Below, piece by piece: positions 1 through 10,487 of a stretch of 64,000 bases of DNA. The stretch lies in assembly GCA_932521035.1 (NCBI GenBank), contig OW051496.1, positions 7,068,001-7,132,000 on the forward strand, written 5' to 3'. The position numbers and the translations under genes are program-made. The stretch's first letter is position 1, and each line of letters opens with the position of its first letter. Source of the DNA: Oscheius dolichura (Eukaryota; Nematoda; Chromadorea; Rhabditida; Rhabditidae). The notes beneath the pieces were generated by a model. It saw only the letters and a program-made list of their open reading frames with translations, did not search any database and was not told where the DNA came from.

Positions 1-13
1 AGAAGACACCTAC

Positions 14-3000
14 CGCTCGACATTGCGGCATCCGACTTCGATGAGACTCTTCATGACCATCCACTCCTCCAGACACGTCTCCATAGCGAACTTGGCAAAT
101 TTCGGCGGCTCCAGGTCGTGCTCCGGAATGGCGGCCGGGTCACTGTGGCTTATTCCAGGCTGGTGGTGACGGCGTCGCCTGTTGGTGTGAGACTGTTCCG
201 ACATCTGCCGTCCCAGAGTCTTGGCCAGGAAGAGCATCAGATGTTCTCCCTTGTTGTTGACCATGAAGTAGAGATTCGTCCTGGTGACCAGATCTTTCAA
301 CAGAGCCTCTCGCTTGTCCTGGTTCCCGGCTATCAGCGCCTTACAGGGACACTTCTCCCAGCAGTCGCAGTAGGCCGTGGGGGAGGTCCTCTTCAATTTA
401 CAGTCGTGGTTTCTGTGGCAGGTGTAGGCACACTCCGTACAGCAGCAGAGAGAGCCAGTCAATCCACAGGTGCGGCACTCGAAAATATCCTGGTTGATGT
501 GTTCGTCTCCGGTCCATGTGAAGGAGCATGTGTCATTGTAGCACAGCAGGAAAAGGGGATTGTCGTCGGGGCGACTGCCAGACGGGTAGATGAGTTTCTG
601 CAGAGGGAAGACCTCTTTCCCACTTCCCGGAGGAGGGTAGCACAACTCTTTGATGACTTCCCAGATGGCGGTGGCTGCTCCATAGGCTCGGATGTTGAGG
701 GCAGCTTGGAAGGGAGTCAGGCCTCCGTAGTCGCGATGGATAAGGAGTTGGAAGACGAACGGAGCCACGGTCGGATGGTTCAGGATGAGGGAGACTATCT
801 CGATGGCCTTCTTTTGGCGCTCTTTCGGGTCGGAGACTGAAAAGGGGATGATTTATTGGGTGAAAAAGGGGAATACTTACCGGTTCCTTCGTTTCTAGTC
901 TCAAGCATCGGCATATCCTGGCTCTTGTCTTTTGGTGACTCCGGAGATTGTACAGCTGAAAAGATCATTTTTCTACGGATATCATAAGAAAGCCTACCAT
1001 TATCTTGGATCGGAGCGGCTTGGATGACGGAGGGTTCCTCTCGAGGCGGCTCACCGGAGCGGTTGGCCCGAATGAGACGCTGCCATCGTTGGTCCAAGTC
1101 GCGGGCCTCGTCTCTGGCCATTTTCATTTCTAACCAAGTTATTTTTAGTCATAAATAAAGTGGTGGTACCGTCTTCCCGAAGTCGTATGCCATGGGTGGT
1201 TCCCGGATCAGCGTCGTCTTTGTTCTTGTGAGCGATAGAGAGACGGATAGCCATGTGCAGCAGATTACAGCCGTAGTCCGAGCGTTCTCCCAGTATTTCT
1301 TGTTTTATCACAGTAGGATCTAAAAAATATCTATAGACATCACGAAGAGATTGCTACCTTTGCAATGGCTGTAGACATCCAGCCAATATTTCAACTTGTT
1401 CGAGTCACAGAAGAGAACCAGCTGACTCAACGAGGGCATCTCATGGAGAGCGGCGTCCTGCCTCGGCCCGGTCACAGCAGCCAGGGTCATCTTCCTCGTA
1501 GGACTCTTATTGCTTCCTTGTGGAGCCAGCAACTCAATACAGAAGCCGAAGTGGCGAACTTGTGGTAGATTCAAGGCTTGCGGCTCTCGGAATCCCATCA
1601 TACTGTCCCTGACCAGGGGGTGGACAGCCCCGTTGCCGTCTTTCAATAGGAGGATAGAGTCTTCTCCATAGTTCTCGAGGCTAGGCGCTTCTCCGTTCTG
1701 TCCGTAGAGAGACTGGGGGAAGACGGGGAGCACATGCTCGGAGAGGATCTTCCCATCGATTGAGGTTCGAGTTATGTAGAGGCGGCCTCGTTTCTCCGTC
1801 AGGGCTCGGATTCCTAAAAGACCATAGAATTAGATTAGTACGGAATGGGGAATTACCTGTCGACTCGGCCACGGCTGAGATAACCTTCCTATTGGATGTG
1901 CCACTGAAGGAGAATCTCAGCGGTTCTTTTTGGAAGACTCGAGGACTGCGGGTCCCCTTCATTTTGGGGGTGACCAGTACCAGTTCGTCCTTCCTCATCA
2001 GGCGCATCTTTCCCTGCTGAAACATCTAAATAGAAGATAACAAGCGATAGAATACCGCTGTTCCAATGTCCTTGGAGGTGATGGATCCGCTCAGGGAGGA
2101 AGCATAAGTCATGTCGGCCTTGCCTCGCTCGTATTCCACTCCAACATAGGCTCCATCAACCTAAACGAACTATTTATTTTGAGTAAATATTAAGTACTAA
2201 CAATCTTGACAGTGGCCACGTCCTGAGTCTGCTGCTCGTGTATCCAGATGACATCGCACACTCCCCAGACCTCTTCTTTACAAGCGGAGTTCTCGAAGAT
2301 CTCTGTGCTGGCTCGTCTCTTTCTAGATTCTCCTAAATATGAGTTTGACTCTGTTCTTCGGAGAGTGCTGAACAAAAGGACACAACGAGGGGCTGGGTGA
2401 TGATCATGCCAGATGAAACGGTGGGATTTCTCTTTTGAAAATATTAGATCATGCAGTTTTAAGTGCCAGTTTCAGCGGGACATCCCGCTCTCTTCTGCTC
2501 AAACACAAAACAACAAAATATGCAAACTTTTCGAGCCCTATGGATCGTTTTAAAATATTGACTACAGAAACACTGATAAGATGTTCACCCATCCATCTGG
2601 CTGACCTATAGGTTTGGATGGACCTTCGGAGGCGTCGGTCGGGAAGTCTTTATCGAAGGCCGACGGGCGGATGAGCTTGAAGCGGACGACCTCCGTCAAT
2701 GTCCACACGGATTCCATCAATATTCCTATCTTAAATCTTGTCTTTAGCTGAAAATAGACAAAAAGTAACCATCGGTTCGTGTGACTGGAAATTGACGGCA
2801 ACACTGCCGGGGGCATAGATGGGGCAGGCCTTAGTCCGGACCTCCGCGCCCTCCTTGATATCGTTCGAATTTGTATCGAATGTCACGTGTTTCTTTGACT
2901 TGTTCTTCTCCTTCTCCCAAAGTTTGGGCCTCTCACTGAAGGGGTACATGCCGATCCAGTGGAAGGCATTCTGAGAAGTTTGGGCTAGGCCCAAGTGGTC

Positions 3001-4744
3001 GCTGACTATCAACTGGACCACTGATTCCTCGGGGTTGAGGCCGAGAGACACCGGTTTAACCTGAACTGGATATAATAAAGAGGGAAGGGGCAGACCTCAG
3101 TAGCTGAGCAGACACGGTCTCCCAATAGATAATTATCGAGCCATGAGCAGATCTGACCCGACTTCAGAAGACACACGACCCGGAGACGAGAGGAACTGAT
3201 TTGTACAATGGGATCATTAGCTGAAGGAGGATGATAAGAATAGAGGGAAAGAAATAAACCTGGTATAAGATTCTGAGCCACTTTATGCGGGACGAGATCA
3301 CCGATTTCCTGGTCCCACGACCAACCGTAAAGTATACCCGTATCCGTCACGGCCAATAGTTCGCTACCCGTAGCAGTCATCATGACAAATCTACAAAATC
3401 TATTAGAAGGATACTGTAGATCGGACTGACCTTTCAACATTATCCGGAGTACCCTTTCCATCTGTCGACCACCACTCCGTCTGGTCATCCAACTCCCATC
3501 GGCTCTTGGCCGTCGGCGTCGCGCTGCCGCTGTTGTCCTTCGACTTCTTGTCCTTTTCTTTTTCAGCTCTTCGCCTGGCTAAATCCCTTCCCAAGACGTA
3601 TTCAAAGTCGGCTCCATACAGCTCCGTGTCGAGGATGGGGTGACTGCCGGAACTGGGGTCCAGGAGGGAGAGCAGCTCCTCGGGGAGGACGACCTCTCCT
3701 CCCTCGCCCTCGTCGTCCTCGTCATCGTCGCGGGACAGGAGATTGTTGACGGCCTCATTCACATTCAAATTGGTTCGCTGTAGTTCCCGAACAATGACTT
3801 CACGTGATTTTCCTTGGAGGACAACCTAAACATCGGACTATACAGAAAAAGGAGATAGTTTAACCTGTGCCTGGGAGATGAGATCTTCTGGGACGGACGA
3901 GGCGGGCAGCATGGGTCTGCCGCGGTCAAGGACCAGACGATGGGCTCCATCCCGGCGAAATCTATCAAAGCTGAAAATTATCTTTAGTGCTCGTGGTGTT
4001 CCGTATCGATTACCTGCTAGCCGACAACATGACCCTTCTGAACTTGGGCAGATTGCCTCTGTTGGCTGCCTGGTTCGGTCCTCCCGAGTTGTTTCCCTGG
4101 GATGGCGCCGAGGACGGCGGCTGTACATGGTGTATTCGAGACTGGGTAGCCCATCTGCAGATGCCTCCATCCTATAAAATATTCAATTAAATTTTTAAAA
4201 AAGAAGACAGACCTTTAAAAGGACTCCGATGTTCTGGGGGCCGACACAGATACTCTGGATGTTGGAGTATCCCTGGGAGTTGAGGGCCGCGCTGGGCGAG
4301 AATCCCTGCGTGTTCTTCTCATTTATGATCTCCTTTAATCTGAAACGGCTAATTTTAGCAGAAACAGATGATACGGTGTTTCTATTTTCGGCCTCTTATC
4401 TTCAGGGAATAAAGCTTAAAAACTCATTTCTTTTTTGTGTTTACGGAGGCCTTCCCAGGATGTTTTTCGTGCCGTCTACGGTCACGGGTAGCAGTGCACT
4501 CTGCCAGAGCCTCGGCCGGGGGCAGACTTTGTTTTCTCCCCCAGTAAAAACGGATATGACTCAATTTATTCTATCTTTTACGACATGGTCACAGTCACGG
4601 CCTATCGTCTTTATGAGGAAGAGAGCCAAACAGAGGACGGCCTGCCCGGCGACAAAAGAGGGCAACTTACTTGTCAGTGAGCTCCTGTTCCGGGCTGTTA
4701 CCTAACTGATGATTGAGTATAAGACATTGGGCGGTATCTTCCAT
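14..4744 (-). CDS. ubr-5: UBR5-type HECT E3 ubiquitin ligase, N-terminal half (partial, runs off the window)
   Basis: UBR5 (hyd, EDD) is a very large nuclear E3 ligase of the N-degron and ubiquitin-chain-branching pathways. Seventeen exons join in phase. Approximate boundaries: 4671-4744, 4213-4339, 4014-4171, 3865-3970, 3431-3825, 3260-3390, 3096-3220, 2770-3060, 2606-2747, 2202-2332, 2056-2160, 1857-2025, 1358-1813, 1170-1319, 998-1129, 881-955 and 14-836. From the N-terminus I see a short lead, a UBA-like helix segment ([17 protein letters not shown]), acidic and basic linkers, propeller-like repeats ([16 protein letters not shown]) and a complete UBR zinc box in the last exon ([39 protein letters not shown]). 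The ATG at 4744 gives a start aligned with known UBR5 N-termini. Most introns are about 40 bp; the first is about 330 bp. The MLLE and HECT domains must lie beyond the left edge. The family call is near certain; individual boundaries may shift by a few bases. Confidence 0.95.
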
Positions 4745-6143
4745 ACCGCAAGACGAGATCAACCGACTGAAATTGACTGGATTTGCTTAATTATTAGAGA
4801 GAGAAGAGGAGAAATCGATGAGAAAGGCGGATGATGAAAGAACTCAAATACGAAAATGACTAGGTAAGTTGCGAAATTGGTAGGGGTTTCTTTGTGTTTT
4901 CAGATAGAAACAACCATTTTCTTCGTTTCAAAAGGTTAGAAAAGTAAAATAAAGAGCTGTTGTGCCTACGTTTAGCAGTATGTAAACAAAACGAAGGGGA
5001 GACAGAAAGTTCTGGAGGAAATGACACCACCATAGAGATTGACTAGTAAATTGACTTGGGAAATCTATTCTTCCAGTCCTAGAGAATGGAAAACAGAAAG
5101 CCGTTTCCGAAACCAACGCTTCTGATAGAAATTGGCGAATGGCGAAAATCTTACTCCCTGTTGCGTTTGGTTTGGAATGGCTCGGGCAAAAAGGGCGACG
5201 GTGGAGCGCGCCTTCGAATAGTCCTTTAGACCGCGGGAGGACGGCAGACACAGGCGGCCTATGAAGAGGATGGGGAGGACGGCGACAGCAGGGGAGTAGA
5301 AATGGGAGAGGATATAGGGAGAGGACAGCGGAACAGTGAACAAGCGTATTCGGATGGGGAAAGTCCGTTGTGACCGTGACAAAAATCAATAGAGACTTCG
5401 CTTTCTTATCTGATTGCATTCGATAGTAAACCACTGCCTCATCCTCGTCTTTAGTTTCCCAGGATCCGTATCTGCCACTGGCAATCGTCTTTACAGCCGG
5501 AATCCGGCCCATTATGAGTTATGGATGGGACGGGTTCAACCGTCTCCCCTCTTTCCAAGGAGAAAATAGGGGAAGAGACTTCAATGGGAATTAACTGGTT
5601 AGAAGAAGAAAAAACCCCTTCTCCCACGAGGATCACCGGATGGCATCAGATTGACGCAATCGACAGGGTCAGTCTCAAGGCTGGCCAATGAAAATGGGAC
5701 CGGGAGGCACCCGCGGCTAGACTCGGAGAAAAGAACTCCAAGACAGTATAGCGTGACCCTCGATGTGTGTAATCCTCTATTGTAATGTGAGACGTAGTAG
5801 AAGCGGCCGTCTGGGGTCAGGTATCGGTCATCTGTTTGTACAGGAAAGGGCTGTCTGTGTTTTTGGTCCAATAAGGAAGACGAGATTAGAAGTGACTCTA
5901 TCCTAACTATCGAAAATTAGGAGAAATACAAGACTAGGCCTATCCCGGCCAGAGCCCGCCTGGCAGGGTTGTTCGGGTGATTATAATGCCCCTTCTCCTC
6001 TTTTCTCCCAGCTGCCTTTAGGGCCAACCCTCCGGGCCATAGCCAAAGGTAGCATCTCTTTTGTGTGGTCACGGGAGCAAATATCCAAGTCTGCCCAAGT
6101 AAGTAGGCTTCTTTTTAGAGAGATTATGGTATATCCAATCCTC
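4745..6143. other. Intergenic stretch with no supported gene
   Basis: This is the 5' flank of the UBR5 gene. Several open frames lie on the minus strand, for example 5599-5871 and 4928-5512, but none shows a recognisable domain, a convincing splice chain or a signal peptide. It may hold remnants of the degraded glycosyltransferase to its right and the UBR5 promoter. Confidence 0.5.
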
Positions 6144-6664
6144 ACCCGGTAGAATTTATTCCCTAGCACGATGCTCAATGTGCTCAAGTCTCGAATGAGC
6201 TGAACTCTGAAGAAGATAGAAATCCAGGGGCATACATTGTGCGGAGTGATTCTGAAAGTCTTTCGCCTACAGGGGGAGGCAGACAACCCTTTGAAGGACG
6301 ACATTTCTGAGCATGTTATCCATTTTATTCGTGGCTAGCACTTGAAGGACCGGAGATTTGGTAAGGATTTCTAAGTTTCCCGAGAAGACAACCGCCAAGG
6401 CATTGTTTCCGAGACTAGAATGGGTCAAAGAAAGGAAGGTTCTACCTCTCGGAAATTGGATAGAAGTAAGCAGACGAGATGAAAATGTCCTCTCGATCGT
6501 CTTCAAATGTCATCGAGGGAGCGAGAGCCGTGGGAGACTGGGAATACGGCTTGGGAGAGACCTACGGGATGGGGGAGGACCTATCCGAAGAGGAGACCGG
6601 CAAAGAAGAAGGACAACATAATAACCAGGGGGAAGAGAAGCTTGACAGTGGACAGGCGACACAT
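6144..6664 (-). pseudogene. GT92 (DUF23)-like glycosyltransferase fragment, probably degraded
   Basis: GT92 proteins are type II Golgi membrane glycosyltransferases that are greatly expanded in nematodes. A start at 6664 (MCRLSTVK) leads into one hydrophobic segment (LLFPLVIMLSFFFAGLLF), as expected for a signal anchor. Further on the minus strand lie segments resembling the conserved N-terminal part of the family: DREDIFISSAYFYPISES, LGNNALAVVFSGNLEIL and TPHNVCPWISIFFRVQLI. A 31-base GT-AG gap at about 6414-6444 joins the first two of these in frame. The next join, near 6261-6296, cannot be made in frame with the available GT donors, and the frame stops soon after 6144. The metal-binding catalytic part of GT92 is absent. 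I infer a decayed copy; missed exons or a sequence error are alternatives. Homology is judged from memory of the family pattern. Confidence 0.35.
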
Positions 6665-7198
6665 ATGCCGTCGTCTGACTACAGGAGCATGTGTAAAAAA
6701 TTCAAAAAATTCCATTATAAAATAGGGAAAAGCGATTGGTTGAATGCAGATATCCGATGATCCAATGAAAACTGCCCGGGGCTGCACCCGTAACGTCTTG
6801 GCAGTTCTAGGCTTTGCCGCGGGCGCTGCCATTTCAAACATTTTTTTTTATTTGGCGAAGCACTCCATGCATGTAGTGAGCTGTGTTCTGCCTTCCGCCT
6901 TGTTAGCATGTGCCTGTGTAATTTTTAGAAGCAGTTTATAATTGAGATACTGTATAAAAATTATATTGAAAACAAACAATGAAAGCGAGAAGAATTTATA
7001 CATTTGAATTATGTTCTCTTTGAATCGAGCTTTCTCGCTCATCAGTTAGGTCATTGAAAATCAAGCATAACACTTTTCCTCTATGCACTAACATTTTGAT
7101 ACGCGGAAGAAATTATAAAGCTTCTATTTTTCAATGAGGGAAATAATTGGTGATTGTCATGTTTTCATTGCTTTTGCAACATTTCAGCAAAGTAGATA

Positions 7199-7389
7199 GA
7201 ATTCAACATTAGTCTGTGTTTTATATCCTTCGTGTGAACATCATCTCATAATCAATCTATTTGCAGTCATGAATAGAGGATCTACAAAGACAACCACAGT
7301 TGCAGAAGAGGAAATTTGTTCTGACGATGATATTGCAAGCCATCCTCCTCCAAAGAAGTCTCCCATGTTTCCAAGTTCGGGAGAATATG
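7199..7389 (+). repeat. Tandem duplicate, left copy: leader plus first coding exon
   Basis: This copy matches the segment at about 7957-8153. Both begin with an 'attcaacattagtct' leader and share a run ending in 'ctatttgcagtcatgaa'. Both then encode a 40-residue exon of equal length (121 nt) with the shared core EEEIC-DDDIASHP and the ending SSGEYG, followed by a phase-1 splice donor. The left copy starts at ATG 7269 and its donor is at 7390. The right copy is the one next to the body of the Myb-like gene, so this one is either an alternative first exon or a dead duplicate. Confidence 0.8.
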
Positions 7390-7956
7390 GTATGTACTAT
7401 TTTGCTTGTATTCAATAGTTTTTTTGTCTTCCTTCTTGTTTCCCAATCGATATATTATATTGCACACAAGTATGCCTCCGGCCGTCTTCGACGGCGCTGG
7501 GGTGAACAACTCGGTCGAAAAACAGTCGACAGCGCCGGCTTCCCCTTCCCAAAGAGCCGTTATAGTTATTTTCTTGTCGAATAAGCTTTGACAATCGGAT
7601 AAAACCTGACGGTCGAAATGTCTGCTTCTCTCCCATTTGACCGGTCAATCTACACAAAGACAGACACACAGACATCTGCCCATTATTAGGGTAGAATTAG
7701 TGGAATTTCACATTTATTGAGTTCCATGAGCTCCAATTTTCAAAAGCCATATCCGTGCTTTGCGGCGGTTGGTGAACGTTTTTGGTATCAGTTTGTAGAG
7801 AAAAAATCGCTTGCAAAGGCGTACTATCGACGGTTTCTCCAATAGACCACAGAGAGCTCCAATTTCAAAAATGGGGAATCCCGGCCAAGGGCTTTACAGA
7901 AAAAGGACGCTAAGTCTTTCACTAAACCAAAGGTCCCTGACAGTCCCTAAATAAAA
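7390..7956. other. Spacer between the duplicated first exons
   Basis: No gene is visible. Around 7460-7690 the sequence is more GC-rich than its surroundings and ends in a run of 'acagacacacagacatctgcc'-like sequence. It looks like an inserted interspersed-repeat fragment, but I cannot name a family or find terminal repeats. Confidence 0.35.
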
Positions 7957-8032
7957 TTCAACATTAGTCTTTGTGTTTTTTATTCTTCGTGTGAATGTTC
8001 AACGTCATCTCATAATCACTCTATTTGCAGTC

Positions 8033-9551
8033 ATGAAACGGGGATTTACAAATACAAACACAGTTGTAAAAGAAGAAATTTGTGCTGACGATGATATTGC
8101 AAGCCATCCTCTTCCAACGAGGTCTCCACTGATTTCAAGTTCGGGTGAATATGGTTAGTGGAATTTTATATTTGTTCAACATTATCCGTTCTGGTTTTTC
8201 TATTTCACTCACCCAACAGATCTTAATTCACCATTTTAAAATCCTTTATTCAGGTCAGCAACGTGGGTATATACGGATAGTCGTACTCCCAGAAGAAGGA
8301 ATTCATGCTGGCGACGGTTTTCTGTTCCATCATGTTGCAAGCAATGCCTCTCATTTGAAATGATTTACCGATTGCGCGAACATGGTTTTGTAAAATTTAA
8401 GATTTCAATTAGTTCTAGGTATACCATATAAGTTCAACATACCTTTCAACGCTGAGGAAGATAAAGCAATACGTAATAATTGGAAGGAATTTGCCAAAGA
8501 ATACAATATACCGTTTGATCAAGCATTGAAATTCGCGGGAGTAGGAGATAAAGCAAAAAATTATGTTAGTCTACAATTTCATTTAGAAATACGTTATACT
8601 CTTCAGATTCCTCAAGAAGTAAACGACAGACGATATTTCTGTGAAAATACTAACTTTTGGCCCAGAATGTGTATACCGTACTTGATATGCTCACGTTTTT
8701 ATAGGTAACGGACTTGAATGCAGAAGTGGCTTTCATATTAAAACACGGATGATTATTAGTTATGATGATGCAGTTGCTAATGGTGGAACAGCAATAAGAT
8801 ATGGAAAATGGTGGTTTTTTCGAAGTATTTTGAACTCTAATTTTAGAAATAAATTAACCCAACTTTCTGATTTAACAAATTATGTTGAAGTCTATCCGAA
8901 GTGCAAGTATATTCAATACGAGACTGCTAAGGTTCTATTCTTACCTACGTGTAGCTATCAGATTAATTCAGGCTATTGGAATAACACGGGCCGCTCTAAA
9001 ATCGTTCTTACCCAGTTTTCTCAAAGGCCAGGGAAATACCGAAAGAAAACATTGAAAATGCCTCTGGAATACTGTCGATAGATTGGTTGAAGTATTTCCA
9101 AGAACTAAAACTTTCCAACAAGTAAGTGCACTTCATTATTTTACTCTATTCATTTTAGAAATACAGAAAAGCCGTTATGCGTCGCGATCGTTTTTTCGAG
9201 AAGTTTTTACGGGTTTAAATCGAATCCTCACTTTGAAAGGCTAGTTTACCATCAACATTTTTAACCTCTTTGTTTAGAAAAGATTCAGATATTCACAACA
9301 GCGTATGATATGCAGCTTCAGCATATTTGCAGTAAAAAAAATATATTTCCTATAGAAGGAGAAAATAATCGAAAAAATTATGTGGGATTTCTTTGTTTTT
9401 ATCTATTTACTTTCAGATTATTACAAAAGATGGTTTCTTATGCTTCGAAATGGAAAACTGCGTTAAAGCTTTACTAAAATATTTCGCCGATGAGAATCCG
9501 AACAACAAGAGTGTTAGCGATAGTTCTGACGAAGAAGATATTATAGATTAA
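8033..9551 (+). CDS. AT-rich multi-exon gene with a Myb/SANT-like segment, model incomplete
   Basis: Supported exons are 8033-8153, an optional 8254-8316 and 8419-8564, 8607-8670 and 8705 onward. The first four use GT-AG sites with matching phases. They give an acidic, serine-rich N-terminus and then a segment (FNAEEDKAIRNNWKEFAKEY, later FWPRMC-NGLECRSGFHI) that reads like a Myb/SANT-type DNA-binding unit of the kind expanded in nematodes. Downstream exons encode LVEVFPRTKTFQQ, then KYRKAVMRRDRFFEKF, then KIQIFTTAYDMQ, and end in an acidic tail (SDSSDEEDIID) with stop TAA at 9549-9551. I could not connect the exon from 8705, which hits a stop at 9079-9081, to the downstream exons in frame. 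Either an intron was missed or the gene is decaying. The segments YVEVYPKCKYIQY and LVEVFPRTKTFQQ look like an internal repeat. Base composition is much more AT-rich than in neighbouring genes. The DNA-binding role is inferred. Confidence 0.5.
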
Positions 9552-9693
9552 CGGGTATGCTCAAAATTTTTGTTTGTTGTTATATTTTCTATGTTGTATT
9601 TTTCTAATAATAAATATGTTAGATTAGAACGCGGCGCCCTGGCGGCCCGTCCGATCTTTTCAATCATTTTATTCCGGACACCCTCTTTATTCT

Positions 9694-10000
9694 TCAAGGA
9701 AGTGAAGCTGTCCCATTCACAGTCGTATTTCTGGCTCCGCCAGAGATGGTCACATTTCCTGGAAGGGGAGTGGCCACATTCTGCCCGTTGCCTCCGGAGA
9801 CGATGGTACCATTGACAGGGAGCGAGGAATTTGTATCCCGCTTATGAGGGCTCCGGGTATTGTTCACGCTGAAAATATGGCATTTACAAGAAGCGTTGGA
9901 ATCATTTTCGATAGATGGTAATGACTTACTTTCTCTTGCATGCTGCACAGTGAGCATCGGTGACGGAGGCGAGGACGGCGATGAACAGGAAACGAGTCAT
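9694..10000 (-). CDS. Small secreted asparagine-rich peptide, 81 residues
   Basis: Two exons, 9930-10000 and 9694-9868, join across a 61-bp intron in phase 2. The protein opens with a classical signal peptide (MTRFLFIAVLASVTDAHC). The mature part of about 60 residues has two cysteines near its start (C-A-A-C) and then many N-glycosylation sequons (NNT, NSS, NGT, NVT, NTT, NGT) in a Gly/Thr/Asn-rich tail. I do not recognise a family. A TATA-like TTTATAAAAAG sits about 85 bp upstream on the minus strand, and AATAAA follows the stop almost directly (9685-9690). The signal peptide, intron, TATA box and polyadenylation signal together make this a credible gene. A secreted glycopeptide is the inferred product. 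Confidence 0.7.
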
Positions 10001-10082
10001 TCTACCTGTAAATGGAGGACTGACGAGGACAGATGAGTAGAACATGCGAGTCAAGGCGAATGGCTGGTTGCCCCCAGATCTT

Positions 10083-10090
10083 TTTATAAA
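10083..10090 (-). promoter_or_regulatory. TATA-like box for the secreted peptide gene
   Basis: On the minus strand the sequence reads TTTATAAAAAG, 85-95 bp upstream of the ATG at 10000. The spacing allows a short 5' leader. It is supported by sequence match and position only. Confidence 0.4.
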
Positions 10091-10487
10091 CTTAAATAGC
10101 ACCTCATTGTTCACTATTCGTATTCAGTTTTCCTCAGATTTTACAACTTTTCTGAATAAATTTCATCAAGAAACAATAAAGAATGAGATGATTAACATAA
10201 ACGGCAGTCTAACAAGACCAGAAAATGCTTTCGAGATTTGGAACGGGGACAGATTGTAGAGGACATGGGGAAGAGCCTCCCAGGGACGATCCTCCCTCTT
10301 CCAAATAAATCTCTCATGTTTATTTGAGCCAGAAGATACTTTTCCACCAAAAAAGACAAATAGTAAATAATTTTAAAGATAGTTGATCATCATAACATTG
10401 GGTTACTGCATCCGGCTTCCGCCTCCAATATGGTTTCCCTCGTCTGCGATGCCCGTATCCCTGCTCTAAATGTCTCTGTTTATTCTC

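Noticed and set aside
118-840. 240-residue plus-strand frame at the left edge
   Set aside because: It is antisense to the UBR-box exon of UBR5, whose protein sequence is unmistakable.
7970-8050. Direct repeats that could be read as transposon termini
   Set aside because: They are part of a simple tandem duplication of leader plus exon, with no inverted ends or transposase.
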